In this document: piece by piece, positions 26,145-35,579 of the stretch
Layout: each line of letters begins with the position of its first letter
Position numbering within the stretch: position 1 is the first letter of the stretch
Source: Oceanobacillus caeni
Lineage (GTDB): Bacteria; Bacillota; Bacilli; Bacillales; Amphibacillaceae
NCBI RefSeq assembly: GCF_019037185.1
Contig: NZ_JAHHXM010000016.1
Coordinates: forward strand, 1 to 64,000
Length of the DNA: 64,000 nt
Direction: 5' to 3'
Made by a program: the position numbers and the translations under genes
The notes under the pieces: generated by a model
Databases searched by the model: none
Told to the model about the DNA's origin: nothing
What the model saw: the letters and a program-made list of their open reading frames with translations, nothing else

Positions 26145-27053
26145 ATGTCTAAAAAAAGATCCAACTATCGAAAAGATGCCAAAAATATAATCATTGAGGT
26201 AAAAGAACCCGATGAATTATTATCCTTTTTATTAAAGGTAATGTCTAATCGAAGTAGAAATTCAGTAAAGTCCATCTTGGCTAGAGGTCAAGTAACGATT
26301 GATGATCATATCGAAAAACGGTTTAATTACCAATTAAAACCCGGTCAAACGGTCACGATTTTAAAAAATAAAGCAGCAGTAAAGCAAAATGTGTTAATTG
26401 GAATGCAGATTCTTTATGAAGACGAGGATATTATTGTCATTAACAAGGAAGCTGGATTATTATCGATTGCGACGGAAAAAGAAAAACAGCAGACGGCATT
26501 GCATCAATTAATGAAATATGTGAAGAGGGAAGACCCTGAAAATAGAGTTTTTGTCGTGCACCGCTTAGATAAAGACACATCAGGTGTGATGATGTTTGCA
26601 AAGAGTGAGCATGTGAAAAGGAAACTACAGGATAATTGGGCAAAGGCCGTTAAAGAGCGGACATACGTGGCTTTAGTTGAAGGTAGGTTTACAGAGAAGG
26701 AAGGCTATATCACGTCCTGGCTAAGAGAAACGAAAACACATCTTATGTATTCCAGTCAAACGCCTAATGATGGTTTACTTGCTAAAACACGCTATACGTT
26801 CATTCAGGGTAATGCAGATTTTTCTTTATTAGAATTGAATCTTGAAACTGGTAGAAAAAATCAAATTCGAGTCCATATGCAAGATCTTGGGCATCCGGTT
26901 GTTGGTGACAAAAAATATGGATCTAAGGAGAGGAATGTAATTGGCAGACTCGGTTTACATGCGAAGACCCTAACCTTCCAACACCCAACAACAAATAAAA
27001 TTTTAACATTTAAAGCTGATGTGCCAGCATCTTTTTTAAGTAAGTCTAAATAA
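26145..27053 (+). CDS. RluA-family pseudouridine synthase
   Basis: A 302-residue RNA-modifying enzyme. An S4-like RNA-binding domain covers about residues 18-75 (RNSVKSILARGQVTIDD). The catalytic RluA motif with the essential Asp is VVHRLDKDTSGVMMFAK near residue 137. The later family motif LETGRKNQIRVHM is also intact. It isomerises uridines in 23S rRNA or tRNA; which site cannot be told. A terminator follows immediately, so it is a single-gene unit. Confidence 0.93.
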   Translation: MSKKRSNYRKDAKNIIIEVKEPDELLSFLLKVMSNRSRNSVKSILARGQVTIDDHIEKRFNYQLKPGQTVTILKNKAAVKQNVLIGMQILYEDEDIIVINKEAGLLSIATEKEKQQTALHQLMKYVKREDPENRVFVVHRLDKDTSGVMMFAKSEHVKRKLQDNWAKAVKERTYVALVEGRFTEKEGYITSWLRETKTHLMYSSQTPNDGLLAKTRYTFIQGNADFSLLELNLETGRKNQIRVHMQDLGHPVVGDKKYGSKERNVIGRLGLHAKTLTFQHPTTNKILTFKADVPASFLSKSK

Positions 27054-27063
27054 ACGATTAGCG

Positions 27064-27097
27064 GGGGAACAGTTTATCTGTTTCCCTTTAACTTTTT
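27064..27097 (+). terminator. Terminator after the pseudouridine synthase
   Basis: GGGGAACAG and CTGTTTCCC form a stem with a 5-nt loop, followed by TTTAACTTTTT. Confidence 0.8.
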
Positions 27098-27233
27098 GGG
27101 GTCACATTCAAGAAAAAAGGAAATACAACATAATAATCCCAACCACTCCGTAAATACTAATCAATATGCTATAGTTAAAAAGCCTTGGAACAAAAATAAA
27201 GGCATTACTATAAGAAAAGAGACGTGATTAGCC

Positions 27234-28535
27234 ATGCCTGATTTTTTACAACTAGGTATTCGAAAAGAGATAAACCATACATTAAAGTCATTAGGAATAG
27301 AAGCTCCTACCTCCATCCAGGAACGGACGATTCCATCCGTACTGGAGGGGAAGGATGTTATTGCAAAAGCACAAACGGGAACAGGAAAGACGTTGGCTTT
27401 TGTTCTTCCTATGATTGAAAAGATTGATGTGCACAAGTCGGATGTTCAAGCACTTATTTTAACCCCAACAAGAGAATTGGCTCAGCAAATTTCAAAAGAG
27501 ATAAAAAGAATGGTTGAGAACGTAGAAGGCATACATACGTTAGCTGTGTATGGTGGTCAAGATGTGGAGCGTCAATTAAAAAAGTTAAAAGGGGACAGGC
27601 ATATTGTCGTTGCAACTCCTGGTCGGTTATTAGATCATATTCGCCGTGAAAGCCTTGATCTTTCAACGGTTCAGATGCTTGTGTTAGATGAAGCTGACCA
27701 AATGTTACAGATGGGTTTTCTTCCAGAGGTAGATGACATCATCCATGAAACACTTTCTACCAGACAAACCATGTTATTCTCTGCGACTATCCCAAAAGAA
27801 ATTAAATCTCTTGCCAAAAAATATATGAACGAGCCAGAATTCATTGAAGTAAAAGCAAAAAAGGTAACGGTTGAAGAAATTAAACAAGTTGTGATTGAAA
27901 CAACGGATCGGAGAAAACAAGAAACTATATTCCATTTAATCGAAGAACATCGACCGTTTTTAGCGATCATATTTTGCCGAACAAAAATTCGTGTCAGAAA
28001 ACTTCACGAAGCTTTGATTGCCAATGGGTACAATTCAGACGAGTTGCACGGTGATTTATCCCAGTCTAAACGCGAAAAAGCGATGAAACGTTTTCGTGAG
28101 GCGAAAACTCAAGTCCTAGTTGCAACAGACGTTGCTGCAAGGGGACTGGATGTCGAAGGAGTGACACATGTTTACAACTATGATATTCCCCATGATGTGG
28201 AAAGTTATGTTCACCGAATTGGACGTACTGGCCGTGCAGGTGGCGATGGGGTTGCCTTTACCTTAATGGCTCCTAAGGATTTAGAGTTCCTACGTTTGAT
28301 TGAAAAAGGGATTCATCAAAGATTGGAAATACAAGTGATTAAAGGAGTCAGTATCCCTGATCGTGAGGATTATCAAAGAATAAGCAACGAACAATTAAAA
28401 AAAGCAAAACCCTCTGATGGTGGTAGAAGAGACGGAAAGAATACTGCCACGCGTTCTTCCAATAGAAGACCTAATAAGAATCGACAAAAAGGCAATTCAG
28501 GTACTACAATAAGAGGTGGAAAACGTACACGCTAA
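27234..28535 (+). CDS. DEAD-box ATP-dependent RNA helicase
   Basis: The 433-residue protein has the full DEAD-box series: Q motif with TSIQERTIP, Walker [33 protein letters not shown], the SAT motif [15 protein letters not shown] and [10 protein letters not shown]. The C-terminal tail after residue 375 is short, basic and Gly/Arg/Asn-rich, suited to RNA binding. It resembles the small Bacillales helicases of the CshC/YfmL type, which assist ribosome assembly in the cold. The exact orthologue is not certain. Confidence 0.93.
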   Translation: MPDFLQLGIRKEINHTLKSLGIEAPTSIQERTIPSVLEGKDVIAKAQTGTGKTLAFVLPMIEKIDVHKSDVQALILTPTRELAQQISKEIKRMVENVEGIHTLAVYGGQDVERQLKKLKGDRHIVVATPGRLLDHIRRESLDLSTVQMLVLDEADQMLQMGFLPEVDDIIHETLSTRQTMLFSATIPKEIKSLAKKYMNEPEFIEVKAKKVTVEEIKQVVIETTDRRKQETIFHLIEEHRPFLAIIFCRTKIRVRKLHEALIANGYNSDELHGDLSQSKREKAMKRFREAKTQVLVATDVAARGLDVEGVTHVYNYDIPHDVESYVHRIGRTGRAGGDGVAFTLMAPKDLEFLRLIEKGIHQRLEIQVIKGVSIPDREDYQRISNEQLKKAKPSDGGRRDGKNTATRSSNRRPNKNRQKGNSGTTIRGGKRTR

Positions 28536-28611
28536 AGCATACGAAATGGATTTGCTTAATCCAAAATGCACTAAAGTATTACTGTACAATCAAATACAGG
28601 AGGATTTACCA

Positions 28612-29232
28612 ATGTTACATAAACGAATGAAACAATACATTTCATCATTGATGAGTGAAGAGCAACAAGCTACACCTTCGTTTGAAATTTATCAAGAAGA
28701 AAAAGAGTATATGGAGGAACATGAATTAATTTCAAATGACGTTACATTAATAGAAAAAGATCCTACGACACGTTTCCAAGATGCTTATATTGAAAAATGT
28801 GATAAAAATACAGAAGAAACTCTCTCTGAAGAATCATTCGCTTTTTTAGAACAGCCGATCGACTACCTTCAAAAACACAAGAATGAATTTTTATACTTAG
28901 AATCTAAATGGTTGGAAATCATCGGCGTCGATGCCATCACATTGGAATTGAGTGATCTATTTGGAACATACGACGTCATGGTAGGATTGCAGCTGCAGAA
29001 AAAGTTTGAGATATCCCTTAAAGAAAACTTAAGGAAAGAATTACATGGAGATGAAGCAAGATTTGAATTGATTTTTAATCAAACGGATGGCTTGTTTGAT
29101 TTGAATTTTGCCTTGAATTATGTGAATGGGTTTAAAGAAGAGATGTCATTAGAGGAAGCTTTTCGGTTAATTTATCGCTTTCTATTTAAACTAGTTGAGA
29201 GAATGGAAGAAAGAAGCAAAGACATGAATTAA
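28612..29232 (+). CDS. Conserved hypothetical protein (206 aa)
   Basis: I place the start at the ATG 7 nt after AGGAGGA. A longer frame overlapping the helicase end lacks a ribosome site. The product is acidic and mostly helical, with a well-defined core FLEQPIDYLQKHKNEFLYLE and DLFGTYDVMVGLQLQKKF. Similar Bacillaceae proteins are, from memory, often mislabelled branched-chain aminotransferase, but none of the PLP-enzyme motifs are present. Its function is unknown. Confidence 0.8.
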   Translation: MLHKRMKQYISSLMSEEQQATPSFEIYQEEKEYMEEHELISNDVTLIEKDPTTRFQDAYIEKCDKNTEETLSEESFAFLEQPIDYLQKHKNEFLYLESKWLEIIGVDAITLELSDLFGTYDVMVGLQLQKKFEISLKENLRKELHGDEARFELIFNQTDGLFDLNFALNYVNGFKEEMSLEEAFRLIYRFLFKLVERMEERSKDMN

Positions 29233-29424
29233 CTGTTATATCGCATTTCCTTCTCTACAAAAAAAGGATAAAAATTAGCGTACCTACTAAAATGTATTTT
29301 ATTAGAAAAAGGGTCTGAGCCCAGATCCATTTGGTCAAGGGAAAACTAGTTAGGTAGGATTACATTCTGCCGCGAAAGAAATTAAGGATCATTAAATGAC
29401 TTATTAAGTACAACAGCAACAGTG

Positions 29425-29474
29425 AGGACAGGTAACTCATCCCAGTTGAATGGGGTAGGTACCTGTCCTTGTTC
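29425..29474. terminator. Long hairpin between convergent genes
   Basis: AGGACAGGTA pairs perfectly with TACCTGTCCT, enclosing a smaller CCC...GGG stem. It sits between a plus-strand and a minus-strand gene and could terminate both. Elements with GGACAGGTACCTGTCC are common between Bacillales genes. Confidence 0.55.
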
Positions 29475-29478
29475 CTAA

Positions 29479-29685
29479 TCACTTTTCTATCGTATCGTTT
29501 TTCTTTCTTGGTTGATTGGTATCCGGGACCTCTAGTTGTTGTAGCTGATAATCGTACTCGATCGTTCCACCACCAAGACCTTCATTAATCATTCGGTCGA
29601 CCTCAAGCATATAGTCCATGTCTTTATCATTTTCAATATACATATCCACCATCTCCTTTGATTTCAATATATGAAACTTTCTCAT
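29479..29685 (-). CDS. Small acidic hypothetical protein (68 aa)
   Basis: The most plausible start is the ATG giving MRKFHILKSKEM, 6 nt after AGGAC. Another ATG closer in has a stronger AAAGGAG site and would give 54 residues. The core DYMLEVDRMINEGLGGGTI looks conserved, and I have an impression of similar small Bacillaceae proteins. There is no membrane segment and the function is unknown. Confidence 0.5.
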   Translation of the reverse strand: MRKFHILKSKEMVDMYIENDKDMDYMLEVDRMINEGLGGGTIEYDYQLQQLEVPDTNQPRKKNDTIEK

Positions 29686-29868
29686 TTTCGTCCTAGATGC
29701 CATATCAAAGGATAAGCAGAAGCCTTTTTGGGTATTCAGTTTCTGAAGTGAGTTAAACTCAATTGTATTTTTTGTTACGGCAGTTGGAACAGCCATTCTA
29801 TTCTTGGCTAAAACTGATTAGAAGATAGCATGATTTGTGGAACTAGATAAGGATATTCCAAAAGGGAA

Positions 29869-29905
29869 GGCCACCACTATCAGTTATCACTGATAGTAGG
29901 TGGCC
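29869..29905 (-). terminator. Terminator of the aldehyde dehydrogenase gene
   Basis: GGCCACC...TATCAGT pairs with ACTGATA...GGTGGCC around a 4-nt loop, 20 bp past the stop on the minus strand. Confidence 0.8.
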
Positions 29906-29925
29906 CCTTACATGGTTTCGATTCT

Positions 29926-31353
29926 CTAAGAAGGCATGCCAACTACTGATTTAATTTCTAAATATTCTTCTATACCAAATGCTCCCCACTCACGCCCGAT
30001 TCCAGATTGTTTATAACCTCCAAAACAAGCTGCGAAGTCAAAAGGAGCACCATTGACATTAATAAGACCCGCCCGGATTGAAGTTGCGACTTTCCGCACT
30101 TTTTCTTTGTCCTCACCAACGACATATCCGGCTAATCCATATACCGTATCATTAGCAATTTCAATCGCTTCATCAAGATCGTCATAAGTTAAGATGGACA
30201 TGACTGGTCCAAAGATTTCTTCTTGGGCGATAACCATATCGTTTTTCACATTGGTAAAGACGGTTGGTTTGACATAGTATCCTTTTTCCAATCCTTCTGG
30301 TTTACCAGTACCGCCAATTAGGAGTGTTGCACCTTCTTCTATTCCTTTCTTTATATAACCTTGTACACGATTGTATTGTTTCTCGGAAACGAGTGGTCCA
30401 AAGAAATTAGTAGCATTCTGTGGATCACCAAATGGAAAATTAGGTAGGACTTCCTTTACTGCATCGGTGAATTCATTTATCTTTGACTTTGGAACGAGTG
30501 TACGTGTTGCTGCTGAACATACTTGACCGGAGTTTAAGACAACATTCGTAACCGCAATTTTTGCTGCTTTTTTCATGTCGACGTCATCAAGTATGATAAG
30601 TGGTGATTTCCCTCCAAGTTCGAGCGCCACTTTTTTAATATTTTTTGCGGCATTTTCAGTGATCTTTTGACCAACTGGACCGGATCCGGTAAAAGATACA
30701 AAGTCAATATCAGGATGAGAACTGATCCCATTTCCGACGACTTCACCTGTACCATTTACAAGGTTAAAGACACCTTTTGGTAAACCAACCGCTTGAAAGA
30801 TCTCAGCGAGTATAATTGCTGCAAATGGTGTAAGTTCTGATGGTTTTAACACGACTGTACTTCCGGCAGCAAAAGCACTAGCAAGCTTCGTTGATGGCTG
30901 GTTCGTTGGAAAGTTCCAAGGAGTAATTAGTCCACTTACACCAATTGGTTCTTTTCGAATGACCGTATTCCCACGTCTCTCGGTGAATTCAAAGCTTTCT
31001 AGCTCTTTTGCAGCTTGTCGGAAATGGGATAACCCCAAGACGTAATGCGTATTTTCACTTATGGAAATAGGGGCTCCCAATTCTTCCGTAATGACTTCCA
31101 CGATATCGTTTTTGCGGTTCTCATATTCATCGGCAATCCGATTTAATAGGTCAATGCGTTCTTCCTTTGTTGTCTGAGAAAATGATGGGAAGGCTGCGCG
31201 GGCTGCAGCAACAGCTTTATCTAAATCTTCTTTTGTTCCATCACTAATTTGACCGATTACTTCTTCTGTTGCCGGGTTGATGACATCAACCGTCTTTGTA
31301 CCGGTAGACTCCACCCATTCACCATTAATAAAATGTTTTAAAAATTTACGCAT
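29926..31353 (-). CDS. Aldehyde dehydrogenase family protein
   Basis: A 475-residue NAD(P)-dependent aldehyde dehydrogenase with the usual landmarks: [15 protein letters not shown] for cofactor binding, [11 protein letters not shown], the general-base Glu in [11 protein letters not shown], and the catalytic Cys in [11 protein letters not shown] at about residue 279. EIFGPVMSI near the end completes the family pattern. The substrate is unknown. It stands alone, with its own terminator and no related neighbours, so a general aldehyde-detoxifying role is likely. Confidence 0.93.
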   Translation of the reverse strand: MRKFLKHFINGEWVESTGTKTVDVINPATEEVIGQISDGTKEDLDKAVAAARAAFPSFSQTTKEERIDLLNRIADEYENRKNDIVEVITEELGAPISISENTHYVLGLSHFRQAAKELESFEFTERRGNTVIRKEPIGVSGLITPWNFPTNQPSTKLASAFAAGSTVVLKPSELTPFAAIILAEIFQAVGLPKGVFNLVNGTGEVVGNGISSHPDIDFVSFTGSGPVGQKITENAAKNIKKVALELGGKSPLIILDDVDMKKAAKIAVTNVVLNSGQVCSAATRTLVPKSKINEFTDAVKEVLPNFPFGDPQNATNFFGPLVSEKQYNRVQGYIKKGIEEGATLLIGGTGKPEGLEKGYYVKPTVFTNVKNDMVIAQEEIFGPVMSILTYDDLDEAIEIANDTVYGLAGYVVGEDKEKVRKVATSIRAGLINVNGAPFDFAACFGGYKQSGIGREWGAFGIEEYLEIKSVVGMPS

Positions 31354-31767
31354 GCTAGATACCCCTTTTCATAAAATTGATTTAGACTGTTTCATTTTGT
31401 TAGGTGTTTTTCAACATCTATAACTAAAGAAAGAGTCCTGCGTTTTTTATAAAAACAGAATCCTCCGAGTGTATGAACCATGTAGTTATTAATGATTCTA
31501 TTCTAGTAGTAAGGCAAGTATTCCTATGAAACTCATAAGGCCGGAATAGCTTAACGGAAAATGAAAGTAAGTTTGAAGCTACCTTACTAGTCTTTCATCT
31601 GTCTTCAAAAGAATCTATTGTAACGCAAGTTCGTTTGGGGATATCGGTTAATCCCAAATCAGGAATGAGAATCGTTCAGCTCCTACATTTTATAGTAGCT
31701 CCAGGTTCTCCATGTTGTTTCAATTGCAAAGAAATTGGTTAGTATGATCATAAAGGGAGGTTTTCAT
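31354..31767. other. Intergenic region between divergent genes
   Basis: It carries the start signals of the aldehyde dehydrogenase on one side and of the small membrane protein on the other. I see no RNA structure, riboswitch or further gene in it. Confidence 0.5.
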
Positions 31768-32118
31768 ATGGGTTCAATCTCAGTACTAGGTGCAATCGTT
31801 ATCCTTACTGGGTGGTTTGCGCTTATTGAATACGATCAATTTCCTGAAACTAAACGTACAGAGATTTTAGAACGAATTAAAGGAAGTCCCGTCGCTATCA
31901 TTGTAATCGCCTTAATGCCTGTTGGGATCCTCATCAATATGTTAGGAAACTTTTTCGGCTCTCTTTGGATGGTCATCATCGGGGCAACCATGATATTTAT
32001 ACAAAGTATCATCGTTTCCCTTTTATTCTGGAGGCGAAAACGTTGGAAAAGTATTGTGCTACTTATTACGATGATTTTACTAGGAATTATCCTCTATATG
32101 CCATTCTTCATTAAATAG
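31768..32118 (+). CDS. Small membrane protein (116 aa, four predicted helices)
   Basis: The ATG after AAAGGGAGG is chosen over an upstream start without a ribosome site. Four hydrophobic stretches are visible (SISVLGAIVILTGWFAL, PVAIIVIALMPVGILINML, MVIIGATMIFIQSIIVSLLF, IVLLITMILLGIILYMPFF), with a charged loop after the first. It belongs to no family I recognise. Confidence 0.75.
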   Translation: MGSISVLGAIVILTGWFALIEYDQFPETKRTEILERIKGSPVAIIVIALMPVGILINMLGNFFGSLWMVIIGATMIFIQSIIVSLLFWRRKRWKSIVLLITMILLGIILYMPFFIK

Positions 32119-32231
32119 CTAAGGTTGTTTTTCATTCTTTCTTCAAGAAACTGAGAGGCCGTAGCCTAATAAGTAGATGGGTGTCGTCTGAACATAAAAA
32201 GATAGTCATCCATGCTGTTTGGAACAAGGGG

Positions 32232-32276
32232 AACGGTTCTAATGCTTTCATTTCTGTCGGAAGTATTAGAACCGTT
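32232..32276 (+). terminator. Strong hairpin terminator
   Basis: AACGGTTCTAAT and ATTAGAACCGTT pair over 12 bp with a 21-nt loop, followed by CTTGTGTTTT. It lies 110 bp after the small membrane protein. Confidence 0.7.
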
Positions 32277-32401
32277 CTTGTGTTTTATAACAGTGTTGTC
32301 CATAATTTCTAATAAACCAAGATGATGAAACGAAGAATTTATGTAAACTGTGGGCATTCCTTTTTCTGTGTAATTATTTTCACTTTTTTCTAAAATGATT
32401 A

Positions 32402-32460
32402 TTGACAAAATCGCAAAACTGTTATATATTATCAACATAAAGTTATATCTGTTATATAAC
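32402..32460 (+). promoter_or_regulatory. Promoter with overlapping palindromic operator
   Basis: TTGACA at 32402-32407, a 17-nt spacer and TATATT at 32425-32430 form a near-consensus sigma-A promoter. Directly downstream GTTATA-N7-TATAAC (32442-32460) contains the perfect palindrome GTTATATAAC. A related ACTGTTATAT lies at the -10 box. The arrangement suits a GntR/YtrA-type or PadR-type repressor. Confidence 0.6.
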
Positions 32461-32477
32461 AAATAGGAGGGAAAATA

Positions 32478-32618
32478 ATGGAAAACATTTGTGTTGCAGC
32501 ATACCGTGGTTACTTGTTGATTTGCGAGAGAAATGGCATGAAGTCCATTAGCTTTTATCACTTTATCGGACAATTAACAGAAGAACAGATCAACGAGTAT
32601 AGTAAGTTGGCAATTTAA
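32478..32618 (+). CDS. 46-aa peptide with its own regulated promoter
   Basis: The ATG lies 8 nt after AGGAGGG and directly under a near-consensus promoter, and a clean terminator follows at 32675. The product reads MENICVAAYRGYLLICERNG and then an Asn/Glu-rich tail. It has two Cys and one His and no obvious membrane helix. I do not recognise it. It may be a truncated remnant or a genuine regulatory microprotein. The intact expression signals favour a real gene. Confidence 0.5.
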   Translation: MENICVAAYRGYLLICERNGMKSISFYHFIGQLTEEQINEYSKLAI

Positions 32619-32674
32619 GAAAAGGACGTGTTGAAAACGGAACTCCCATTAGAATCAGAAGTCGAAGTCAAATA

Positions 32675-32715
32675 AAACCCCTACTTGTCATGTATGAATA
32701 CAAGTGGGGGTTTTT
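32675..32715 (+). terminator. Terminator after the 46-aa gene
   Basis: ACCCCTACTTG and CAAGTGGGGG pair around a 13-nt loop, followed by TTTTT. Confidence 0.8.
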
Positions 32716-32855
32716 AGGTGGATCAAAAATAGTTACCCATTTATATGATGACAGGATCTTTCTATACCGCGCATAAAACTCCTTTGGACAAAGCATTATC
32801 CCAAAAGGTTTGTAAAAAAGACGCGAAATTTTGTTACAATAAAAGTAAGCAACAT

Positions 32856-32871
32856 TCGGGCCATTTAACGG
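32856..32871 (+). repeat. Cassette repeat box 0 (TCGGGCCATTTAACGG)
   Basis: It has the right-hand box of the repeat family seen between genes in 33.1-36.6 kb. No full left hairpin was found in the 100 bp before it. It marks the start of the array. Confidence 0.5.
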
Positions 32872-32915
32872 AGTGAGAATTATAACGATCGAGACTAGAG
32901 AGAGCAGGTGGTTAA

Positions 32916-33035
32916 TTGTTTAAGGCAGGAGTATATTTGATACATGGATTGATATTCATATTAGTAACCCTTATTGGTATAGGCCCAATGTTTAGTATTG
33001 CTGCACAAGTCCCAGATCAAACTTATGGGGTTTAG
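32916..33035 (+). pseudogene. Small membrane protein, probably frame-shifted remnant (cassette 1)
   Basis: A TTG start follows AGCAGGTGG and opens a 39-codon frame (FKAGVYLIHGLIFILVTLIG then GIGPMFSIAAQVPDQTYGV) with one clear membrane helix. Translation then stops. The next 100 bp still reads hydrophobic in other frames, as if a second and third helix were lost to frameshifts. It sits between repeat boxes 0 and 1, like one cassette of the array. Confidence 0.45.
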
Positions 33036-33162
33036 GTTTCAATGATTGTGATTTTTAATATCCACAATAGGCTTGATTGCTCTTTTTATTTGCACTTTAC
33101 AATACATATACCCTTACGTTTTGGATTTATTTTAGAATCAACAAAGTAATAACTGTTTAATT

Positions 33163-33215
33163 AACGGGCGTGATTCTCGAACAAAGATTTGTGCTTGTTC
33201 GGTAATCGGGCCATT
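33163..33215 (+). repeat. Cassette repeat 1
   Basis: AACGGGCGTGATTCTCGAAC begins the left stem, then ATTTGTGCTTGTTCG, then the right box TAATCGGGCCATT. It lies between two unrelated genes. Confidence 0.6.
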
Positions 33216-33236
33216 ATAAAATATAAAGGGGGCTAA

Positions 33237-33524
33237 ATGATGTGGATAATATTAGGGGTCATTGCTATAATAGCAACTTTTATAAATCTTTATATGTATG
33301 GAACAGGAAAAGATTATAAATTGGCAATGGCATTGGGTTTATCATTTACAGCGCTAACACTTGTCGCAGAATACAGGATGGTATCCGATTGGGTAAAAGT
33401 GGAGGATTGGTCTGCTTTATTAGATGTAGTGCCTACAATGGAGACAGCGTTATGGTTTTTGACGATACTATCCATTTTATTAAATATAACTCCTATACTT
33501 TTAGAGTTGAAAAGTAAAAATTAA
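33237..33524 (+). CDS. Small membrane protein (95 aa, cassette 2)
   Basis: The start follows AAAGGGGGC just after cassette repeat 1. The 95-residue product has three hydrophobic segments (IILGVIAIIATFINLYMYG, LAMALGLSFTALTLVAEY, ALWFLTILSILLNITPILL). It is probably a small integral membrane protein of unknown role. Similar small proteins are common in Bacillus genomes. The gene and its flanking repeats fit a one-gene cassette. Confidence 0.75.
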   Translation: MMWIILGVIAIIATFINLYMYGTGKDYKLAMALGLSFTALTLVAEYRMVSDWVKVEDWSALLDVVPTMETALWFLTILSILLNITPILLELKSKN

Positions 33525-33540
33525 TGATTTATACATACTT

Positions 33541-33645
33541 CAACAATCGAGCCAGATTGTGGCGTAGTTGAAACCTTGCTTAAAATTTATCGTAAGTGAA
33601 GAAAAGGGGGCACCTATTTTCCACATAAGGGTCATTTAACGGAAT
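33541..33645 (+). repeat. Cassette repeat 2 (divergent)
   Basis: AATCGAGCCAGATTGTGG at 33545 matches the right box of repeat 4. A second box, AAGGGTCATTTAACGGAATA, lies at 33627, next to the start of the following gene. The left stem is decayed or lost. Confidence 0.45.
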
Positions 33646-33666
33646 AAAAGAAGGAGAAAAAGAATA

Positions 33667-34473
33667 ATGGATTCTCGTAAAATTAACTTATCAGAGGAAA
33701 AAGAAACTCTTCTGATCACTTTGCAGGCAAAGGCTCAGGACAGCCGTTCAAAAAATCCAATTCTTGATGATAAAAAGGCAGCAGAGTTCCTTCACATGAT
33801 TGATTACGACTTTGAAAATGTCAGTCATTTTGGGAACGAAATCATGGTCATAAGAGCGAAGCAATTGGATACATGGCTGCAGAAATTTATAAAAAAGCAT
33901 CCTAGCGCAACGGTGCTTAATCTTGGTTGCGGTCTGGATACAAGAATAACAAGAATTAATCCGCCGTCCATGGTAAATTGGTTTGATGTGGATTTCCCCG
34001 AGGTTATCGAATTACGTAAGTCCTTTTTTAAAAGTCAAAAAGGCTACGTAATGATCTCATCTTCTATTACGGATCTAAACTGGCTAAATGAAATTCCAAA
34101 GGACCAACCAACCATAATCCTTGCAGAGGGTGTGTTGGAATATCTTACTGAAGATGAAGTAAAAGAACTGCTTAACCTGATAACAAGTAATTTTCCAAAA
34201 GGACAGATCGCTTTTGATGTAATGAGTTCCTTTGTGGTAAATTCCGGAAAAGACCGCCTAAAAGAAACAACAGGAGCTGTACACAAATGGACAGTGGATG
34301 ATATTAATACCGTTGACCAATTAAACGGCAAACTAGAAAGAATGGCAGCCTTGTCTATTTTTAGATCAAAATATATTCATAAACTTCCATTAAAAACTCG
34401 CTTACTATATTCTGTTTTGGGCATGATTCCAAATTTCAGAAGCATGATGAAGTTACTTTTATATAAGTTTTGA
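33667..34473 (+). CDS. LCMT/TcmP-type SAM-dependent methyltransferase (cassette 3)
   Basis: The 268-residue protein has the SAM-binding motif VLNLGCGLDTRITR near residue 84 and the family motif LAEGVLEYLTEDEV near 153. These are typical of the leucine carboxyl methyltransferase/TcmP superfamily, which O-methylates small molecules or carboxylates. It starts after AAGGAG. A second, distantly related methyltransferase is in the next cassette. Its substrate cannot be inferred. The gene is lower in GC than its successor, so the two were probably acquired separately. Confidence 0.85.
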   Translation: MDSRKINLSEEKETLLITLQAKAQDSRSKNPILDDKKAAEFLHMIDYDFENVSHFGNEIMVIRAKQLDTWLQKFIKKHPSATVLNLGCGLDTRITRINPPSMVNWFDVDFPEVIELRKSFFKSQKGYVMISSSITDLNWLNEIPKDQPTIILAEGVLEYLTEDEVKELLNLITSNFPKGQIAFDVMSSFVVNSGKDRLKETTGAVHKWTVDDINTVDQLNGKLERMAALSIFRSKYIHKLPLKTRLLYSVLGMIPNFRSMMKLLLYKF

Positions 34474-34506
34474 TGTTGCCAGACCACAAAGTTTTCCCCC
34501 ATTCCG

Positions 34507-34545
34507 CAATCGGGTGCTTTTCCTGAATAGGCTAAGACGCCTTTT
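34507..34545 (+). repeat. Cassette repeat 3
   Basis: CAATCGGGTGCTTTTCCTGA and GCTAAGACGCCTTTTC form the stem. It is followed by TTATTATACATTTCGATT, which is shared with the spacer after repeat 6 (36640 onward). Confidence 0.5.
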
Positions 34546-34636
34546 CTGAACTTTTTCAATATCCCAAGGGCTTGTACTTTATTATACATTTCGATTATCG
34601 AATAAAGATTGAGTAAACGAAAGGAGAAATAAAATT

Positions 34637-35494
34637 ATGCATGATAAAAAAAATACAGAACCTGATCACACAGCAATACGGGTTGCATTGTGGCGTGCTT
34701 TGCATGTACAGGTCGATTCACCACCGTATGTGCTTGAAGATGAGGTCGGCTTACAATTGATTGATCCCGACAATGAATGGCGCCAAAGACCCGACATGGA
34801 TCAAAAGTTTTCTAGGGGGTTCCGTGCTTCTATTGTTGCCCGTGCCCGTTTCATTGAGGATCTGATTACCGAGCAATCCAATCACAATGTTACCCAGTAC
34901 GTGATTCTCGGCGCTGGACTAGACACCTTTGCCCAGCGTCGAACGGAGATTGCCTCCCGAATCCAGATATTCGAAGTTGACCAACCCGAAACACAAGCTT
35001 GGAAAAGAAAACGCTTGGTTGAACTTGGCTTTGGTATTCCTAATTGGCTACACTTTGTTCCAGTCGACTTCGAAGCAGGTCGGTCATGGTTAGAGCAACT
35101 AAAGGTATCGGGTTTCGACATGAATAAGCCAGCTGTAGTCGTTTCTACAGGGGTTACACAATATCTTACCAAGGAAGCAATCACAGCGACATTACGTCAG
35201 GTTTCGAAGCTAGCTCCTGGCTCCACGCTGGCTATGACATTTTTATTGCCGTTTGAGTCAACAGAGTCCGAGGAACATTCTGAAGTTGATACGGCGAAGG
35301 AAGGTGCACAAGCAAGTGGAACGCCTTTTATCAGCTTCTTCACGCCACCAGAAATTATAGAGATGGCTCGCAAGGCCGGTTTACAAGAAGTCCGATATGT
35401 ATCTTCAACTGATCTTAATGAGCGCTACTTCACCAATCGGATCGATGGTCTTCATTTGCCAAATGGAGAGGAATTTTTAGTGGCAACTACTTAA
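34637..35494 (+). CDS. SAM-dependent methyltransferase (TIGR00027-like, cassette 4)
   Basis: A 285-residue class I methyltransferase of the LCMT-like group: YVILGAGLDTFAQRRTE is the SAM site, FEVDQPETQAWKRKRL binds the ribose, and VVSTGVTQYLTKEAI is the family motif. AAAGGAG precedes the start. The base composition is visibly richer in GC than its neighbours, pointing to a different origin. It is flanked by repeats 3 and 4. Confidence 0.87.
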   Translation: MHDKKNTEPDHTAIRVALWRALHVQVDSPPYVLEDEVGLQLIDPDNEWRQRPDMDQKFSRGFRASIVARARFIEDLITEQSNHNVTQYVILGAGLDTFAQRRTEIASRIQIFEVDQPETQAWKRKRLVELGFGIPNWLHFVPVDFEAGRSWLEQLKVSGFDMNKPAVVVSTGVTQYLTKEAITATLRQVSKLAPGSTLAMTFLLPFESTESEEHSEVDTAKEGAQASGTPFISFFTPPEIIEMARKAGLQEVRYVSSTDLNERYFTNRIDGLHLPNGEEFLVATT

Positions 35495-35496
35495 CA

Positions 35497-35551
35497 AACG
35501 GGCGCAATAACAGAATAAGCATTGCGTCCTTCATGAGCAATCGAGCCATAT
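35497..35551 (+). repeat. Cassette repeat 4
   Basis: AACGGGCGCAATAACAG, then ATTGCGTCCTTC, then CAATCGAGCCATATTG. GGGCGCAAT pairs with ATTGCGTCC, with one G-T pair. The stem begins 3 bp after the stop of the previous gene. Confidence 0.65.
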
Positions 35552-35579
35552 TGTTTAATAAATGTTTGGGGTGATGCAG

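Larger units (their letters stand above)
32119..32477. other. Intergenic region with terminator and a regulated promoter
   Basis: The gap holds a strong hairpin at 32232-32276 and the promoter/operator unit at 32402-32460. No other coding frame with a ribosome site is seen. Confidence 0.6.
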
